DNA of 64,000 nt. Origin: an uncultured Eubacteriales bacterium. GTDB taxonomy: Bacteria; Bacillota; Clostridia; Oscillospirales; Ruminococcaceae. The position numbers and the translations under genes are program-made. The stretch lies in the NCBI GenBank assembly GCA_900314975.1, contig OMXI01000006.1, forward strand, positions 1-64,000, read 5' to 3'. The notes under the pieces are model-generated. The model ran no database searches and was not told where the DNA came from. It was given only the letters and a program-made list of their open reading frames with translations. Below are positions 41,549 through 50,568 of this stretch, in pieces; within the stretch, counting starts at the first letter, position 1, and every line of letters starts with the position of its first letter.

Positions 41549-42361
41549 ATGAACACGCTTTATATTTCAGACCTTGACGGAACGCTTTTGCACAGCGACC
41601 AGAAGACCTCGGATTTCACAAACAAGGCAATAAACAAGCTCGTAAGCAAAGGTATGCGCTTTTCCTACGCAACTGCAAGGTCTTTTTCTACAGCGCACAA
41701 GGTAACAGACGGGTTGACTGCACGTTTCCCTGTAATAGTGTACAACGGCGTTTTTATAAGAGACAACGCAACTGGCAAATATCTCGCTAAAAATCTTTTT
41801 GACAAACACAGTGCTGTTCAAATCGCAAGTGAGCTTATACACGGCGGTGTTCAGCCGATAGTCTACTCGCTGATAGAAGGAAGCGAAAAGTTTTCATACA
41901 TCAAAGAAAAGATAAGCCGTGCTGAAGCGGAGTTTATCAGCACACGAAAGGGTGATTACCGCGACAGACCGATACACACCTATGAACAGCTAATAAAGGG
42001 AGATATCTTTTATTTTACGTGCATTGACGAGCCTAAAAAGCTTGAACCTTTCTATGAAAAATACAAGGACACTTTCAGCTGCTATTATCAAAGCGACATA
42101 TATTCGGGCGAACAGTGGCTTGAAATAATGCCAAAAAGCGCATCAAAGGCAAATGCCGCAAAGCAGCTCGCAGGGCTTTTAAACTGTGACAGAATCGTTG
42201 CTTTCGGAGACGGAGTGAATGACGCTGCTCTGTTTGATATCGCTGACGAGAGCTATGCGGTCTCAAATGCTGTGGATATTATCAAACAAAGAGCAACGGG
42301 TATTCTCGGCGCAAATGATGATGACGGCGTTGCAAAGTTCCTGCTTGAGCATTTCAAATAG
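41549..42361 (+). CDS. Cof-type HAD hydrolase
   Basis: 270 aa haloacid dehalogenase phosphatase with a type IIB cap. Motif I SDLDGTLL (about 6-13), motif II TAR near 45, and the C-terminal metal motif VAFGDGVNDAALFD near 217. Likely dephosphorylates sugar phosphates or a cofactor; substrate unknown. GGGTGA lies 5 nt before the start, giving a very short leader. Confidence 0.9.
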   Translation: MNTLYISDLDGTLLHSDQKTSDFTNKAINKLVSKGMRFSYATARSFSTAHKVTDGLTARFPVIVYNGVFIRDNATGKYLAKNLFDKHSAVQIASELIHGGVQPIVYSLIEGSEKFSYIKEKISRAEAEFISTRKGDYRDRPIHTYEQLIKGDIFYFTCIDEPKKLEPFYEKYKDTFSCYYQSDIYSGEQWLEIMPKSASKANAAKQLAGLLNCDRIVAFGDGVNDAALFDIADESYAVSNAVDIIKQRATGILGANDDDGVAKFLLEHFK

Positions 42362-42386
42362 ACAAAGACCTTTTATTTAGCATACA

Positions 42387-42428
42387 AAAAAGCCGATATT
42401 TACTGATTGCAGTGAATATCGGCAATTT
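42387..42428. terminator. Bidirectional terminator
   Basis: A 14-bp stem (GCCGATATT... 42392-42405 with 42410-42423, one G-U) flanked by A-run and T-run; serves the HAD gene and the converging LRR-CWB2 gene. Confidence 0.9.
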
Positions 42429-42448
42429 TTATAAGATTATATTATTGT

Positions 42449-45190
42449 TTACCAGCCTGCCTTGATAGCAGCGGAGATTTTATACACCATGTCATATGGT
42501 ACAATTGCTTTACCGCCAATACAGGTCATCTTTGTAATGTCCCTGCCGGCAAGGAATGATGTCTGCTGTGAATTAAGACTTGAATCCGCAAGAAAGATAG
42601 GTGACTTTGACAATGCAGCCATTACTCCCGCACAAAGTGCATCAGGGTAATTCTGACCTGTAGCAACGAGAATACGGTCGCTGTTAAGGGATCCTGCAAA
42701 CTTATTGTTTATTGCAATGCAGGTAGAGTATCTGTTGGAGCCATACAGTCTTGTAACATTTGTCGCGTATGCTTTTAGCTTTGTATCTGCATTTTGCGTA
42801 ATAATTCCGTATCCGCCAACGATATAGGTGTCTTTCAGACCTGATTTGATCGATTTAAGATAATTTGCTGTTTGTGTTTCAGGTTCACCGTTGCCTGCAA
42901 TATAAAGGATAGGCGAACCGGTTGCCGCAGCCGCAGGACCTGCTGAAATCGCATCGGGATAATTGTTTGAATACACAACAAATACTGATGTCGGGGTCTT
43001 ATTTGTTACCTTTGCCATTGTTTTAGCAATATTAACGGCGGTTTCAAATCTGTTTTTTCCTGCAACTCTTTCAGTTGTAAGACCGAGCGATTTGAGCTGT
43101 TTTTCGACATTAGCAGAAACTGCACCTGTTCCGCCAAGAATGTAAGCCTTTTTGGATTTTAGCTCTTTTATCTTATTTACAGTGGTCTGGTTGAGTGAAT
43201 CTCCGTCACAAAGCAGTATAGGTGCTTTAAGAGCAACAGCAAGCGGAACGCCTGCAAGTGCATCGGCATAGTTTACACCTGAAGCAATAACGACATTAGC
43301 CGCGCTGCCCGTGAACTGATACGAGGCAATTTTTTCAGCAGTTTCATAACGGCTGCTGCCTGCTACTCTGTCAGCATCGAGCGTAAAATAAACAATTTTA
43401 GCCTCGGTGCCCTTTGCAAAGGTATCAGCAGCAGAGTCTTTATAGCATCTGATAGTCATATCGGATTTTATTGGAGTCACAGCATACGAACCGATAGTTT
43501 TTACTTTATCGTATATGCAGAGCTTCTTGACATTGGTGCAGCCCGCAAAGGCATAAAAGCCGATTTTTTCAAGGTTTTTCGGGAGCTTCAGCTCGGCGGA
43601 GAGCGGTGCTGCGGAAAAGGCGTCATTTCCGATCACCTTTATGCTATTGGCAAGCTTGAGATTTGTCAGCTTACTGCACGCCTGAAATGCATAATCGGGT
43701 ATACTTGTGAGACCTTCCTGCAATGTAAGATTTGTAAGTGATGTAAGATAAACGAACTGAGCTACGCCGTCAAACGTTACTTTTGCAGGAACAGTCAGTG
43801 ATTTGAGCGAGGTACAATAACCGAATGCACACGTGCTTATCTTAACGCTTGTTGTAGGGAGCGTGAGTGATGCAGCATTGTCACAGTGATAGAATGCCGC
43901 TTCTTTGATCTCGGTCACGCTGTTTGGAATAGTGATGCTCTTGAGAGAGTTGCAGTAGTAGAACGCTTGGACACCTATTTTCCTGACTGTCGACGGTATA
44001 TTTATCTTTTCAAGCAGCTTACAACTATCGAACGCTTTTTCGCTGATATTTGTAAGACCACTTGCAATAGACACTGTCTTAAGGCTGCTACACTCACCGA
44101 AAGCCCTGTCCTCCATAGAGGTAACACTGCTTGGTATTGAAAGTGAAGTGATATTGCGGTTCTGTGCGAATGCCCACTCGCCTATTTTCTTGACGCTTGA
44201 CGGGATCGTTACCGCACCTTTGCAGGCATCACCGTTGATAAGCATACCGTTAACAATAACAAAAGGACTTTTCTTCTGCTGGTTTTCAAGCCACTTGGTC
44301 TCGTCAAAGGCATTTCCGCCGATATGTGTAACGCTTGACGGTATTGTAACGTTTTCAAGGTTATAGCAGAACGTAAATGCCGCCAGACCTATGCTCTTGA
44401 CCTTGCCTGGAATAACTATGCTCTTTAGGTTTGTATTGCAGTTAAAAGCCATATCTGCAATACCTTCAAGTGTATTAGGAAGGGTCAACGCTGCGTTGGG
44501 AGTCATTTGCCCGTCAACAAGTATCTGATTGACAATAACGAGTTTACTGGAGTACACATTTCGTTTTGCTTTGAGCCAGGCTGTTTCATCAAAAGCATAT
44601 GATTTGAATTCCTTAATTGTTGTCGGAAAGTTGATCGTTGCAAGATTTGTGCAGTTTCTGAAGACGCTCTGCTCAATTTTGGTCAGACTGCTCGGAAGAG
44701 TGATAGTTGTGAGTGAAGAACAATTTAAAAATGCTTTCTCTCCCAAAGTCTTTACCGTGTTGGGCAGGTTAACTGAAGTAAGCTTTGTGCAGCCGTAAAA
44801 GGCGCTTTCGCCTATGCTCGTCACGCCGCTGCCTAGCTCTACCTTTTCAAGAGCCGTCAGCTTCTCGAACGCGTAAGGGTCTATAACAGTTATCGAGCCG
44901 GGCACCTTTACTGTTTTCAGGGACGATGAAATACTGTTGAAAGCGTTTGAACCGATAGCGGTAACTTTTTTTCCGCCAGCCGACGATGGAAGCGTAAGGC
45001 TTGTCGGCGAATCCTTACCGTTGTAGCCGGATATATACAGCGTGCCGTCATCATGTTCATTGAAAACAAAATTCCCCGATACAAGCGCCGAGGCTTTCAC
45101 TTCGCCCATTACATCGCTGACTACAGGAAACAAACAGACAGCAGCAAGGATAACTGCAATAGCCAGAAAGTGTTTTAAAATCTTTTTCAA
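42449..45190 (-). CDS. Secreted BspA-like LRR protein with three CWB2 repeats (larger paralogue)
   Basis: 913 aa. Signal peptide (KHFLAIAVILAAVCLFPVV), then at least 18 LRR_5 repeats over residues ~60-600 (IPSSV, LPNTV and AF-x-C elements), then three CWB2 repeats starting near 605, 705 and 808 (AGSSRYETAEKI, AGKNRFETAV, YGSNRYSTCI). Wall-anchored surface protein, probably for adhesion or substrate binding. The start is TTG at 45190 with GGAGGAG upstream; the frame runs 21 codons further but lacks a site. Paralogue of the gene at 683-2584, which also uses TTG. Confidence 0.92.
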   Translation of the reverse strand: MKKILKHFLAIAVILAAVCLFPVVSDVMGEVKASALVSGNFVFNEHDDGTLYISGYNGKDSPTSLTLPSSAGGKKVTAIGSNAFNSISSSLKTVKVPGSITVIDPYAFEKLTALEKVELGSGVTSIGESAFYGCTKLTSVNLPNTVKTLGEKAFLNCSSLTTITLPSSLTKIEQSVFRNCTNLATINFPTTIKEFKSYAFDETAWLKAKRNVYSSKLVIVNQILVDGQMTPNAALTLPNTLEGIADMAFNCNTNLKSIVIPGKVKSIGLAAFTFCYNLENVTIPSSVTHIGGNAFDETKWLENQQKKSPFVIVNGMLINGDACKGAVTIPSSVKKIGEWAFAQNRNITSLSIPSSVTSMEDRAFGECSSLKTVSIASGLTNISEKAFDSCKLLEKINIPSTVRKIGVQAFYYCNSLKSITIPNSVTEIKEAAFYHCDNAASLTLPTTSVKISTCAFGYCTSLKSLTVPAKVTFDGVAQFVYLTSLTNLTLQEGLTSIPDYAFQACSKLTNLKLANSIKVIGNDAFSAAPLSAELKLPKNLEKIGFYAFAGCTNVKKLCIYDKVKTIGSYAVTPIKSDMTIRCYKDSAADTFAKGTEAKIVYFTLDADRVAGSSRYETAEKIASYQFTGSAANVVIASGVNYADALAGVPLAVALKAPILLCDGDSLNQTTVNKIKELKSKKAYILGGTGAVSANVEKQLKSLGLTTERVAGKNRFETAVNIAKTMAKVTNKTPTSVFVVYSNNYPDAISAGPAAAATGSPILYIAGNGEPETQTANYLKSIKSGLKDTYIVGGYGIITQNADTKLKAYATNVTRLYGSNRYSTCIAINNKFAGSLNSDRILVATGQNYPDALCAGVMAALSKSPIFLADSSLNSQQTSFLAGRDITKMTCIGGKAIVPYDMVYKISAAIKAGW

Positions 45191-45280
45191 AGTATCTCCT
45201 CCTATATTTTTTATTACAAAAAGAATTATATCAAATAATTTTACTAATGTCAATCGGCAAATTGAAGTAGCAAAGCAAAA

Positions 45281-45316
45281 AGAAAGCCTTGCAGTCTACC
45301 GAACAGCAAGGCTTGT
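45281..45316 (-). terminator. Terminator after the GNAT gene
   Basis: AAGCCTTGC (45286-45294) pairs with GCAAGGCTT (45308-45316); TCTTTTT follows on the minus strand. Confidence 0.85.
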
Positions 45317-45317
45317 A

Positions 45318-45860
45318 TCATTTGGTTTTGAGCCAATCTTCTTTAGTGATAAGCGAAACGTGACCCGTGCGTATATCGTTCATCTGCGTTACAACGATGT
45401 CCTTGGTCGTGAACTGGTAGACAAAGCCGCACTTTTGCTGAACGCGTTTTGACTTTTCGTTGCCGTCGTAATATCCGCACCACACGGCAGTCATGCCAAT
45501 GTCCTCAAATGCGTGTCGAAGCAGCTCTCTCACTGCTTCAGGGATAAGACCCTGACCCCAGAACGCCTTGCCGATCCAGTAACCAAGTTCACATTCGTCA
45601 TCTCTGTCGGTCATATCAGTATCGCCGTTCAGCTTTAAAGATATACTACCTATTGCCCTATTATCTGTTTTAAGGCACACCGCGTATGTTTCGGGCACAT
45701 TCAGAATGTTTTTGATGACCTCGCGGCTCTCGTCAATGCTTTTATGTTCGTGCCAGCCTGCTATTGGTCCCACATCAGAGTCTTTGGCGTATTCAAAAAG
45801 ACTTTCCGCATCGCTGTCTTCCCACGGGCGAAGTATCAGCCTTTGTGTTTCAAGATTCAT
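45318..45860 (-). CDS. GNAT family N-acetyltransferase (RimJ/RimL-like)
   Basis: 180 aa. Opens LETQRLILRPWEDSD, typical of ribosomal-protein acetyltransferase-like GNATs, with the acetyl-CoA region ELGYWIGKAFWGQGLIPEA near residue 90. The start at 45860 follows AAAGGAG and overlaps the symporter gene end by 11 nt, so the two are co-transcribed. Substrate unknown. Confidence 0.9.
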   Translation of the reverse strand: MNLETQRLILRPWEDSDAESLFEYAKDSDVGPIAGWHEHKSIDESREVIKNILNVPETYAVCLKTDNRAIGSISLKLNGDTDMTDRDDECELGYWIGKAFWGQGLIPEAVRELLRHAFEDIGMTAVWCGYYDGNEKSKRVQQKCGFVYQFTTKDIVVTQMNDIRTGHVSLITKEDWLKTK

Positions 45861-47331
45861 TATAAATTCTCCTTTTTGCAAGTTTTCTGATTCGCCGCGA
45901 ACGTTTCAGTTTCATCACATACACGGCTGTATCCTGCGCCACGACCTTATTAAGCGCCACAAGCGCGATAAGGTTAGGAATAGCCATAAGACCGTTGAAT
46001 ATATCAGCCACAGTCCACACAGCAGAAACGGTCATATAAGGACCGAACGATATAGCGAGTATGTACAGATATCTGTATATCTTAACGGGTTCCATATTTC
46101 CGCCTGTGAGGTACTCCATACAGCGCTCGCCATAGTAGTTCCAACCAAGTATCGTTGTAAAGGCAAAGAACACAAGACAAAGCATCAGCACGAAAGCAGG
46201 CACATTAGATGGCAAAAATGAAAAGCCGTTTTTAAATGCGTGCGTAGTGACCTCAACGCCCTCAAACGGCGCATCAGTAACGGGGTTTATTGCATCGTAG
46301 CTGCCCATCATAATAATTGCAAGACCCGTCATCGTGCAGATAACAACAGTATCGATAAAGGTTCCCATCATAGAGACAAGTCCCTGCCTTACAGGCTCTT
46401 TGGTTTTTGCAGCAGCCGCAGCGATAGGTGCCGAGCCAAGACCTGCTTCGTTGGAAAAGATACCGCGTGCAACGCCCTTTTGCATAGCCACAAACATCAT
46501 AGGTATCGTTCCGCCTGCGGCAGCTTTCATATTAAAAGCACTTTTGAATATCAAAGAAAAAGCACCCGGCAGCTTTGCTGCATTTATTACAATAAGACTG
46601 ACTGCTGCTAAAACATAAAGAATTGCCATAAACGGAACAATGACCTGCGCAACACCTGAAATACGCTTTATTCCGCCAATAATAACAAGAGCGGCACAAA
46701 CTGTGATAACAGCACCGGAGATAACAACTGCAAGGGTATACTCTTTGCCGAACAAAGTTACTGTGTTTTCTTTTTGCGGGTCAAAGAAATTCTGAACAGC
46801 AGATGTAATGCCGTTTATCTGTGAAAATGTGCCAATGCCGAAAAGACCAACACAAGCGCCAAAGAAAGCAAATACCTTTGCCAGCCACCTCCAGCGTCTG
46901 CCCATTCCGTACTCTATGTAGTAAAACGGTCCGCCGATAGCGTGTCCGTCTTTATCGATTTTACGGTATTTAACTGCAAGAAAGCACTCTGCATACTTTG
47001 TAGACATACCAAGGAAAGCAGCTACCCACATCCAGAAAAGTGCGCCGGGACCGCCTGCAAGTATGCCTACTGCGGTTGCGACACCTACAATATTGCCCGT
47101 ACCGATAGTTGCGGAAAGCGCCGTACAAAGTGCAGCAAAGCTTGATATTTCGCCGCTTTTGCCGCCTTTTTCTTTTTTGAACATAAAGTAAAAGCCCTTA
47201 TGGAGCTGGAATATCTGCAGAAACTTTACTCTGACAGACAAAAATATACCAATGCTTATTATCGCAATTATAAGCGGCAATCCCCAAACGTAGTCGTCGA
47301 TTGCCGTAAGAATCTTATTTATTTGTTCCAT
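45850..47331 (-). CDS. Sodium:alanine/glycine symporter (AGCS family)
   Basis: 493 aa with about ten membrane helices. The AGCS signature SNEAGLGSAPIAAAAA (about 290) and N-terminal ATIGTGNIVGVATA near residue 75 are clear. Imports alanine or glycine with Na+. Located a few kb from wall-metabolism genes. GAAAGGAT lies before the ATG. Confidence 0.93.
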   Translation of the reverse strand: MEQINKILTAIDDYVWGLPLIIAIISIGIFLSVRVKFLQIFQLHKGFYFMFKKEKGGKSGEISSFAALCTALSATIGTGNIVGVATAVGILAGGPGALFWMWVAAFLGMSTKYAECFLAVKYRKIDKDGHAIGGPFYYIEYGMGRRWRWLAKVFAFFGACVGLFGIGTFSQINGITSAVQNFFDPQKENTVTLFGKEYTLAVVISGAVITVCAALVIIGGIKRISGVAQVIVPFMAILYVLAAVSLIVINAAKLPGAFSLIFKSAFNMKAAAGGTIPMMFVAMQKGVARGIFSNEAGLGSAPIAAAAAKTKEPVRQGLVSMMGTFIDTVVICTMTGLAIIMMGSYDAINPVTDAPFEGVEVTTHAFKNGFSFLPSNVPAFVLMLCLVFFAFTTILGWNYYGERCMEYLTGGNMEPVKIYRYLYILAISFGPYMTVSAVWTVADIFNGLMAIPNLIALVALNKVVAQDTAVYVMKLKRSRRIRKLAKRRIYNES

Positions 47332-47439
47332 TAAAAGAATCCTTTCAATAATCTGACAATATATTATATCATATTTTCCGCTTAATTACATAGATAATTA
47401 GGGTGGATTTAGTTAACAACTTAAAAATTTTTGCAGGTA

Positions 47440-47468
47440 TTGAAAAGCGGTGAAAAATATAGTATAAT
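47440..47468 (+). promoter_or_regulatory. Promoter of the 107-aa hypothetical gene
   Basis: TTGAAA (47440-47445), 17 nt, TATAAT (47463-47468), followed by GAAAGGAAAG and ATG. Confidence 0.75.
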
Positions 47469-47497
47469 AAGAAAAGATAAATGAAAGGAAAGATTAT

Positions 47498-47821
47498 ATG
47501 CTTCACGGATACTTTGATTTGCCGACCATTACATTCTTCACGCAGGGTAATATATGGACAGGCAGCCTATACACAAATTTCAATTACAGGATAATCCCCG
47601 TGGACATCAAAGGTGACGATAGCACCGAGCCTTTGAAGGAGCTTCACTCAAAGGTGTGGTACGGAACAGACAGCTATACGTTTGTAAAGGAGTTTGTATG
47701 CGAGTTCCACGAGGAAATGACCGCGCAGGGACTTGAAAAGACTATTGACGACCTTACCCAAGCCTTTGAGGAGTTTAAAAAGATACGCAAAAACATTGAG
47801 GCAAATTTCAAGCTGCACTGA
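47498..47821 (+). CDS. Hypothetical protein (107 aa)
   Basis: Family not recognised. The N-terminal half is beta-rich (FFTQGNIWTGSLYTNFNYRI); the C-terminal half is an amphipathic helix rich in E and K (from TVDDL-like TIDDLTQAFEEFKK onward). There is no signal or membrane segment, so it is cytoplasmic. Own promoter, SD and terminator support a real gene. Confidence 0.75.
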   Translation: MLHGYFDLPTITFFTQGNIWTGSLYTNFNYRIIPVDIKGDDSTEPLKELHSKVWYGTDSYTFVKEFVCEFHEEMTAQGLEKTIDDLTQAFEEFKKIRKNIEANFKLH

Positions 47822-47867
47822 AAAAGCCTTGTACCGAGCAACTGCTTTGTACAAGGCTTTGATTTTT
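47821..47867. terminator. Bidirectional terminator
   Basis: A 12-bp stem (47823-47834 with 47849-47860) between convergent genes, with T-runs on both strands. Confidence 0.9.
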
Positions 47868-48801
47868 AATATTCGTTTTCCTGTGCATTGTAGGGCTTTG
47901 AGACAGTCTGAGGCTTTTTAGCCTGCGCATCGGCTGCGAGCTTTTTGTCGTTTGTAAAGAATGGACCGTCTATAAGCCGCTTGCCGCTATTATCTGTAAC
48001 ACCGAGTTCAACAGCTGTTTTTACCACGGCATCGGCAACTGCTTTGGCATATTCATCAATATGCGCATCAAAGTCCTTATTGTCGGTTTCGTCTGTCAGA
48101 AAACCAAGCTCAACAAGACAGCTGGGCATATATGTATAAATATTAACGTGATAATTTATGTCAGGTTCGCCGACATATCCGTAGCACACGCCTCTGTTGT
48201 TGGATATACCCACTTTTTCGAGACCGTCAAGTATATTCTGGGCAAGTGCGGTATCTTCTTTGGGCTTGGCATTGTTGACCCATATCTCAACACCGCTCAT
48301 TTCGCCGTCATATGCGTTTCTGTGCATACAGATAAAGAAATCGCATTTTGCGTTGTTTGCAATATCTGTTCTGTCCTCAAGCTCAACAAAGGTATCGTCA
48401 TCCCTTGTCATCACAACATTAATGCCGTATTCTTTAAGATAATCACGCAGCTTTAAGGATATCCTGAGATTATCGTCCTTTTCAAGCCTTGTTTTATCCG
48501 CATTGACAGTACCTGCGTCGTAATCACCGTGACCCGGGTCAACACAAACGGTTATGTTATACTGCACATTGGTTTGCGCTTCGCTGCTGCTCTGAACTGT
48601 GCTTACAGCAGTTGAATCAGAGGGCTTGGACGTATCAGCCTTTGACGAGCTGTTATTCTTGCCTGCGCGTATAAGCGCACCTGCCGCCTTTATCAAAAGC
48701 ACAAACACAAGTATAAGCAGCACAAGTGCCGCTGCTACCCTTCCCCATAGGATCCTTTTGCGCTTTACGACAGGGCGTGTTCTGTTTTCATTATTATCCA
48801 T
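47866..48801 (-). CDS. N-acetylmuramoyl-L-alanine amidase (Amidase_3)
   Basis: 311 aa. An N-terminal membrane anchor (VAAALVLLILVFVLLIKAAG), a Ser/Thr-rich linker, then the zinc amidase domain: VDPGHGDYDAG (first His), the glutamate in this core, FICMHRNAY (His) and CLVELGFLTDETDN (catalytic Glu). Cleaves the amide bond between MurNAc and the stem peptide; resembles CwlD-type enzymes. It follows pyrB by 15 nt and may be co-transcribed. Confidence 0.92.
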   Translation of the reverse strand: MDNNENRTRPVVKRKRILWGRVAAALVLLILVFVLLIKAAGALIRAGKNNSSSKADTSKPSDSTAVSTVQSSSEAQTNVQYNITVCVDPGHGDYDAGTVNADKTRLEKDDNLRISLKLRDYLKEYGINVVMTRDDDTFVELEDRTDIANNAKCDFFICMHRNAYDGEMSGVEIWVNNAKPKEDTALAQNILDGLEKVGISNNRGVCYGYVGEPDINYHVNIYTYMPSCLVELGFLTDETDNKDFDAHIDEYAKAVADAVVKTAVELGVTDNSGKRLIDGPFFTNDKKLAADAQAKKPQTVSKPYNAQENEY

Positions 48802-48816
48802 ACATATTCCTATCTA

Positions 48817-49899
48817 TCACTGTACAAGTGTTCTTTCATCACAATATTCACATTCAAGCGTTGTACCCTCGCCCCTGAAATAGTGCGGCAGGTACGTTTC
48901 TGTATGTGTGATGCACTTTGGATTTGAACACTTCTGATGGATATGCTCACTTCCTGTTATAAGCGGTGCAGGCTTGTCCTTGTTTTCAAGGACTGTAAGA
49001 ATAAGTGCCATTCTTATGAACATTCCGTACTTTGCCTGCTTGAAATACATAGCTCTCGGGTCATCATCTACATCGATAGCTATCTCGTCAACTCTAGGCA
49101 GAGGGTGAAGCACGATAAGGTCGTCCTTTGCATAAGCCATTTTAGTCTTATCAAGAATATAACTGCCCTTTTGCTTTTCGTATTCCTCGGCGCTTGCAAA
49201 ACGCTCGTGCTGAATTCTTGTCATATAAAGCACATCAAGCTCGCCGACCGCTTTTTCAAGGTCAGTGACCTCTGTAAACGTATGACCGCCCGCTGAAAGC
49301 ACGTCCTTGATATATGTAGGCAAAGTCAGTTCAGGGGTAGATATTAGCACAAACTTATTGCCCTTGAAACAGGACATCGCTTTTATAAGTGAATGAACAG
49401 TACGTCCGTTTTTAAGGTCGCCGCAAAAGCCGATTGTCATATTGTCAAGATGACCCTTTTCTTCTTTGAGTGTCAAAAGGTCGGTAAGGGTTTGCGTAGG
49501 GTGAAGATGTCCGCCGTCACCTGCATTTATTACAGGACATTCGGTTGTAAGCGCCGCTGCCTTGACAGAGCCTGCTGTGGGATGGCGCATAACAACAACG
49601 TCTGCATATTCGGAAACTATCTTGGTAGTGTCCTTTATATTCTCGCCCTTTGCAACAGATGATGTTGCAGGGTTGTCAAATCCGATGATCGTTCCGCCGA
49701 GTCTTAACATCGCCGTCTGAAAAGACATCTGTGTTCTTGTGGACGGTTCGTAAAACAGCGTACCCATTATTTTTCCCTCGCAGGCTTTTGAATACTTTGC
49801 GGGGTCCTGTATTATCTCGTGGGCAAGCGACAACAGCTTCTCCCACCATTTAACAGGATAATCGTTAAGGTCGATAAGATTGAGATTGTTATAAATCAT
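48817..49899 (-). CDS. pyrB: Aspartate carbamoyltransferase with a fused PyrI-type zinc tail
   Basis: 360 aa; catalyses the first committed step of pyrimidine synthesis. The PyrB core (~1-310) has STRT at 53-56, MRHPTAGS, and the HPLPRVDEI loop. The last ~50 residues carry C324-x4-C329...C350-x2-C353, matching the zinc domain of the regulatory chain PyrI; the allosteric nucleotide-binding domain of PyrI is missing. No separate pyrI in the window. The start at 49899 has AAAGGAGA upstream. Confidence 0.92.
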   Translation of the reverse strand: MIYNNLNLIDLNDYPVKWWEKLLSLAHEIIQDPAKYSKACEGKIMGTLFYEPSTRTQMSFQTAMLRLGGTIIGFDNPATSSVAKGENIKDTTKIVSEYADVVVMRHPTAGSVKAAALTTECPVINAGDGGHLHPTQTLTDLLTLKEEKGHLDNMTIGFCGDLKNGRTVHSLIKAMSCFKGNKFVLISTPELTLPTYIKDVLSAGGHTFTEVTDLEKAVGELDVLYMTRIQHERFASAEEYEKQKGSYILDKTKMAYAKDDLIVLHPLPRVDEIAIDVDDDPRAMYFKQAKYGMFIRMALILTVLENKDKPAPLITGSEHIHQKCSNPKCITHTETYLPHYFRGEGTTLECEYCDERTLVQ

Positions 49900-49942
49900 A
49901 CTAATCTCTCCTTTCACAATAAGGCTCGATACAAACTAATTT

Positions 49943-49971
49943 AGTATACCACATTTTTGAGTTATTTGCAA
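49943..49971 (-). promoter_or_regulatory. pyrB promoter
   Basis: TTGCAA (49966-49971), 17 nt, TATACT (49943-49948) on the minus strand; overlaps the end of rnmV. No PyrR-type attenuator fits in the ~38-nt leader. Confidence 0.7.
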
Positions 49972-50567
49972 GATAATTTACGAGTTATTTCTTCAACAAG
50001 CTGTAAAAACTTTTGCTTGCCGCAGGTACGGCTGACATAATCCGCAAGTGCTTTTGAGGTCATATTAACAGGCAGACCCAGCGTTTTGCAAAGCTCTCTG
50101 CGAAGATTTGAGCTGTACAGCCTTCCGCTTAAACCAAGCTCGTAGAAATCCTTTGCGGTAATTGTTTCTGTGCCGGTATCTTCAGCTGTCAGCACACCCG
50201 AGCGTTCAAATATCTCGCGAAGGGTACCTACATCTATCCCCTCGACACCGAGCTTGCCCTCTTTGGAGGGCGCATTTTTACGGCGCTCCTTGCCGAAAAT
50301 CTCGGGGATATACAGATTGATGATATTCCCGTCAGGTACAAGACCTTTGAGATGATTGCGTATCTGAAAGCCCGCAGAATCCGAATCGGTAAGCACAATA
50401 ATACCGCTTGTTTTCGCATAAAGCCTGATAAGCTCAACTATGCTTTTATCCTTATAAATGCCAAAACCGTTAGTGCAGATTATCATTCCGTCGATAACCG
50501 CCGAAAGCTTTATTTTATCGTACTTTCCCTCAACGACAATAGCTTGTGATATCTTTAACTTTTCCAT
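49962..50567 (-). CDS. rnmV: Ribonuclease M5-like Toprim protein
   Basis: 201 aa. Toprim motifs VVEGKYDK (near residue 11) and VLTDSDSAG (near 57), followed by the Clostridia-type RnmV C-terminal part with VEGIDVGTLREIFE. RNase M5 completes 5S rRNA maturation in Firmicutes. The start at 50567 is 2 nt after the holA stop; the longer upstream frame overlaps holA. Confidence 0.88.
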   Translation of the reverse strand: MEKLKISQAIVVEGKYDKIKLSAVIDGMIICTNGFGIYKDKSIVELIRLYAKTSGIIVLTDSDSAGFQIRNHLKGLVPDGNIINLYIPEIFGKERRKNAPSKEGKLGVEGIDVGTLREIFERSGVLTAEDTGTETITAKDFYELGLSGRLYSSNLRRELCKTLGLPVNMTSKALADYVSRTCGKQKFLQLVEEITRKLSCK

Positions 50568-50568
50568 A

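Noticed and set aside
49900..49942. PyrR-dependent attenuator before pyrB
   Set aside because: The leader is too short and shows no PyrR-binding loop or terminator.
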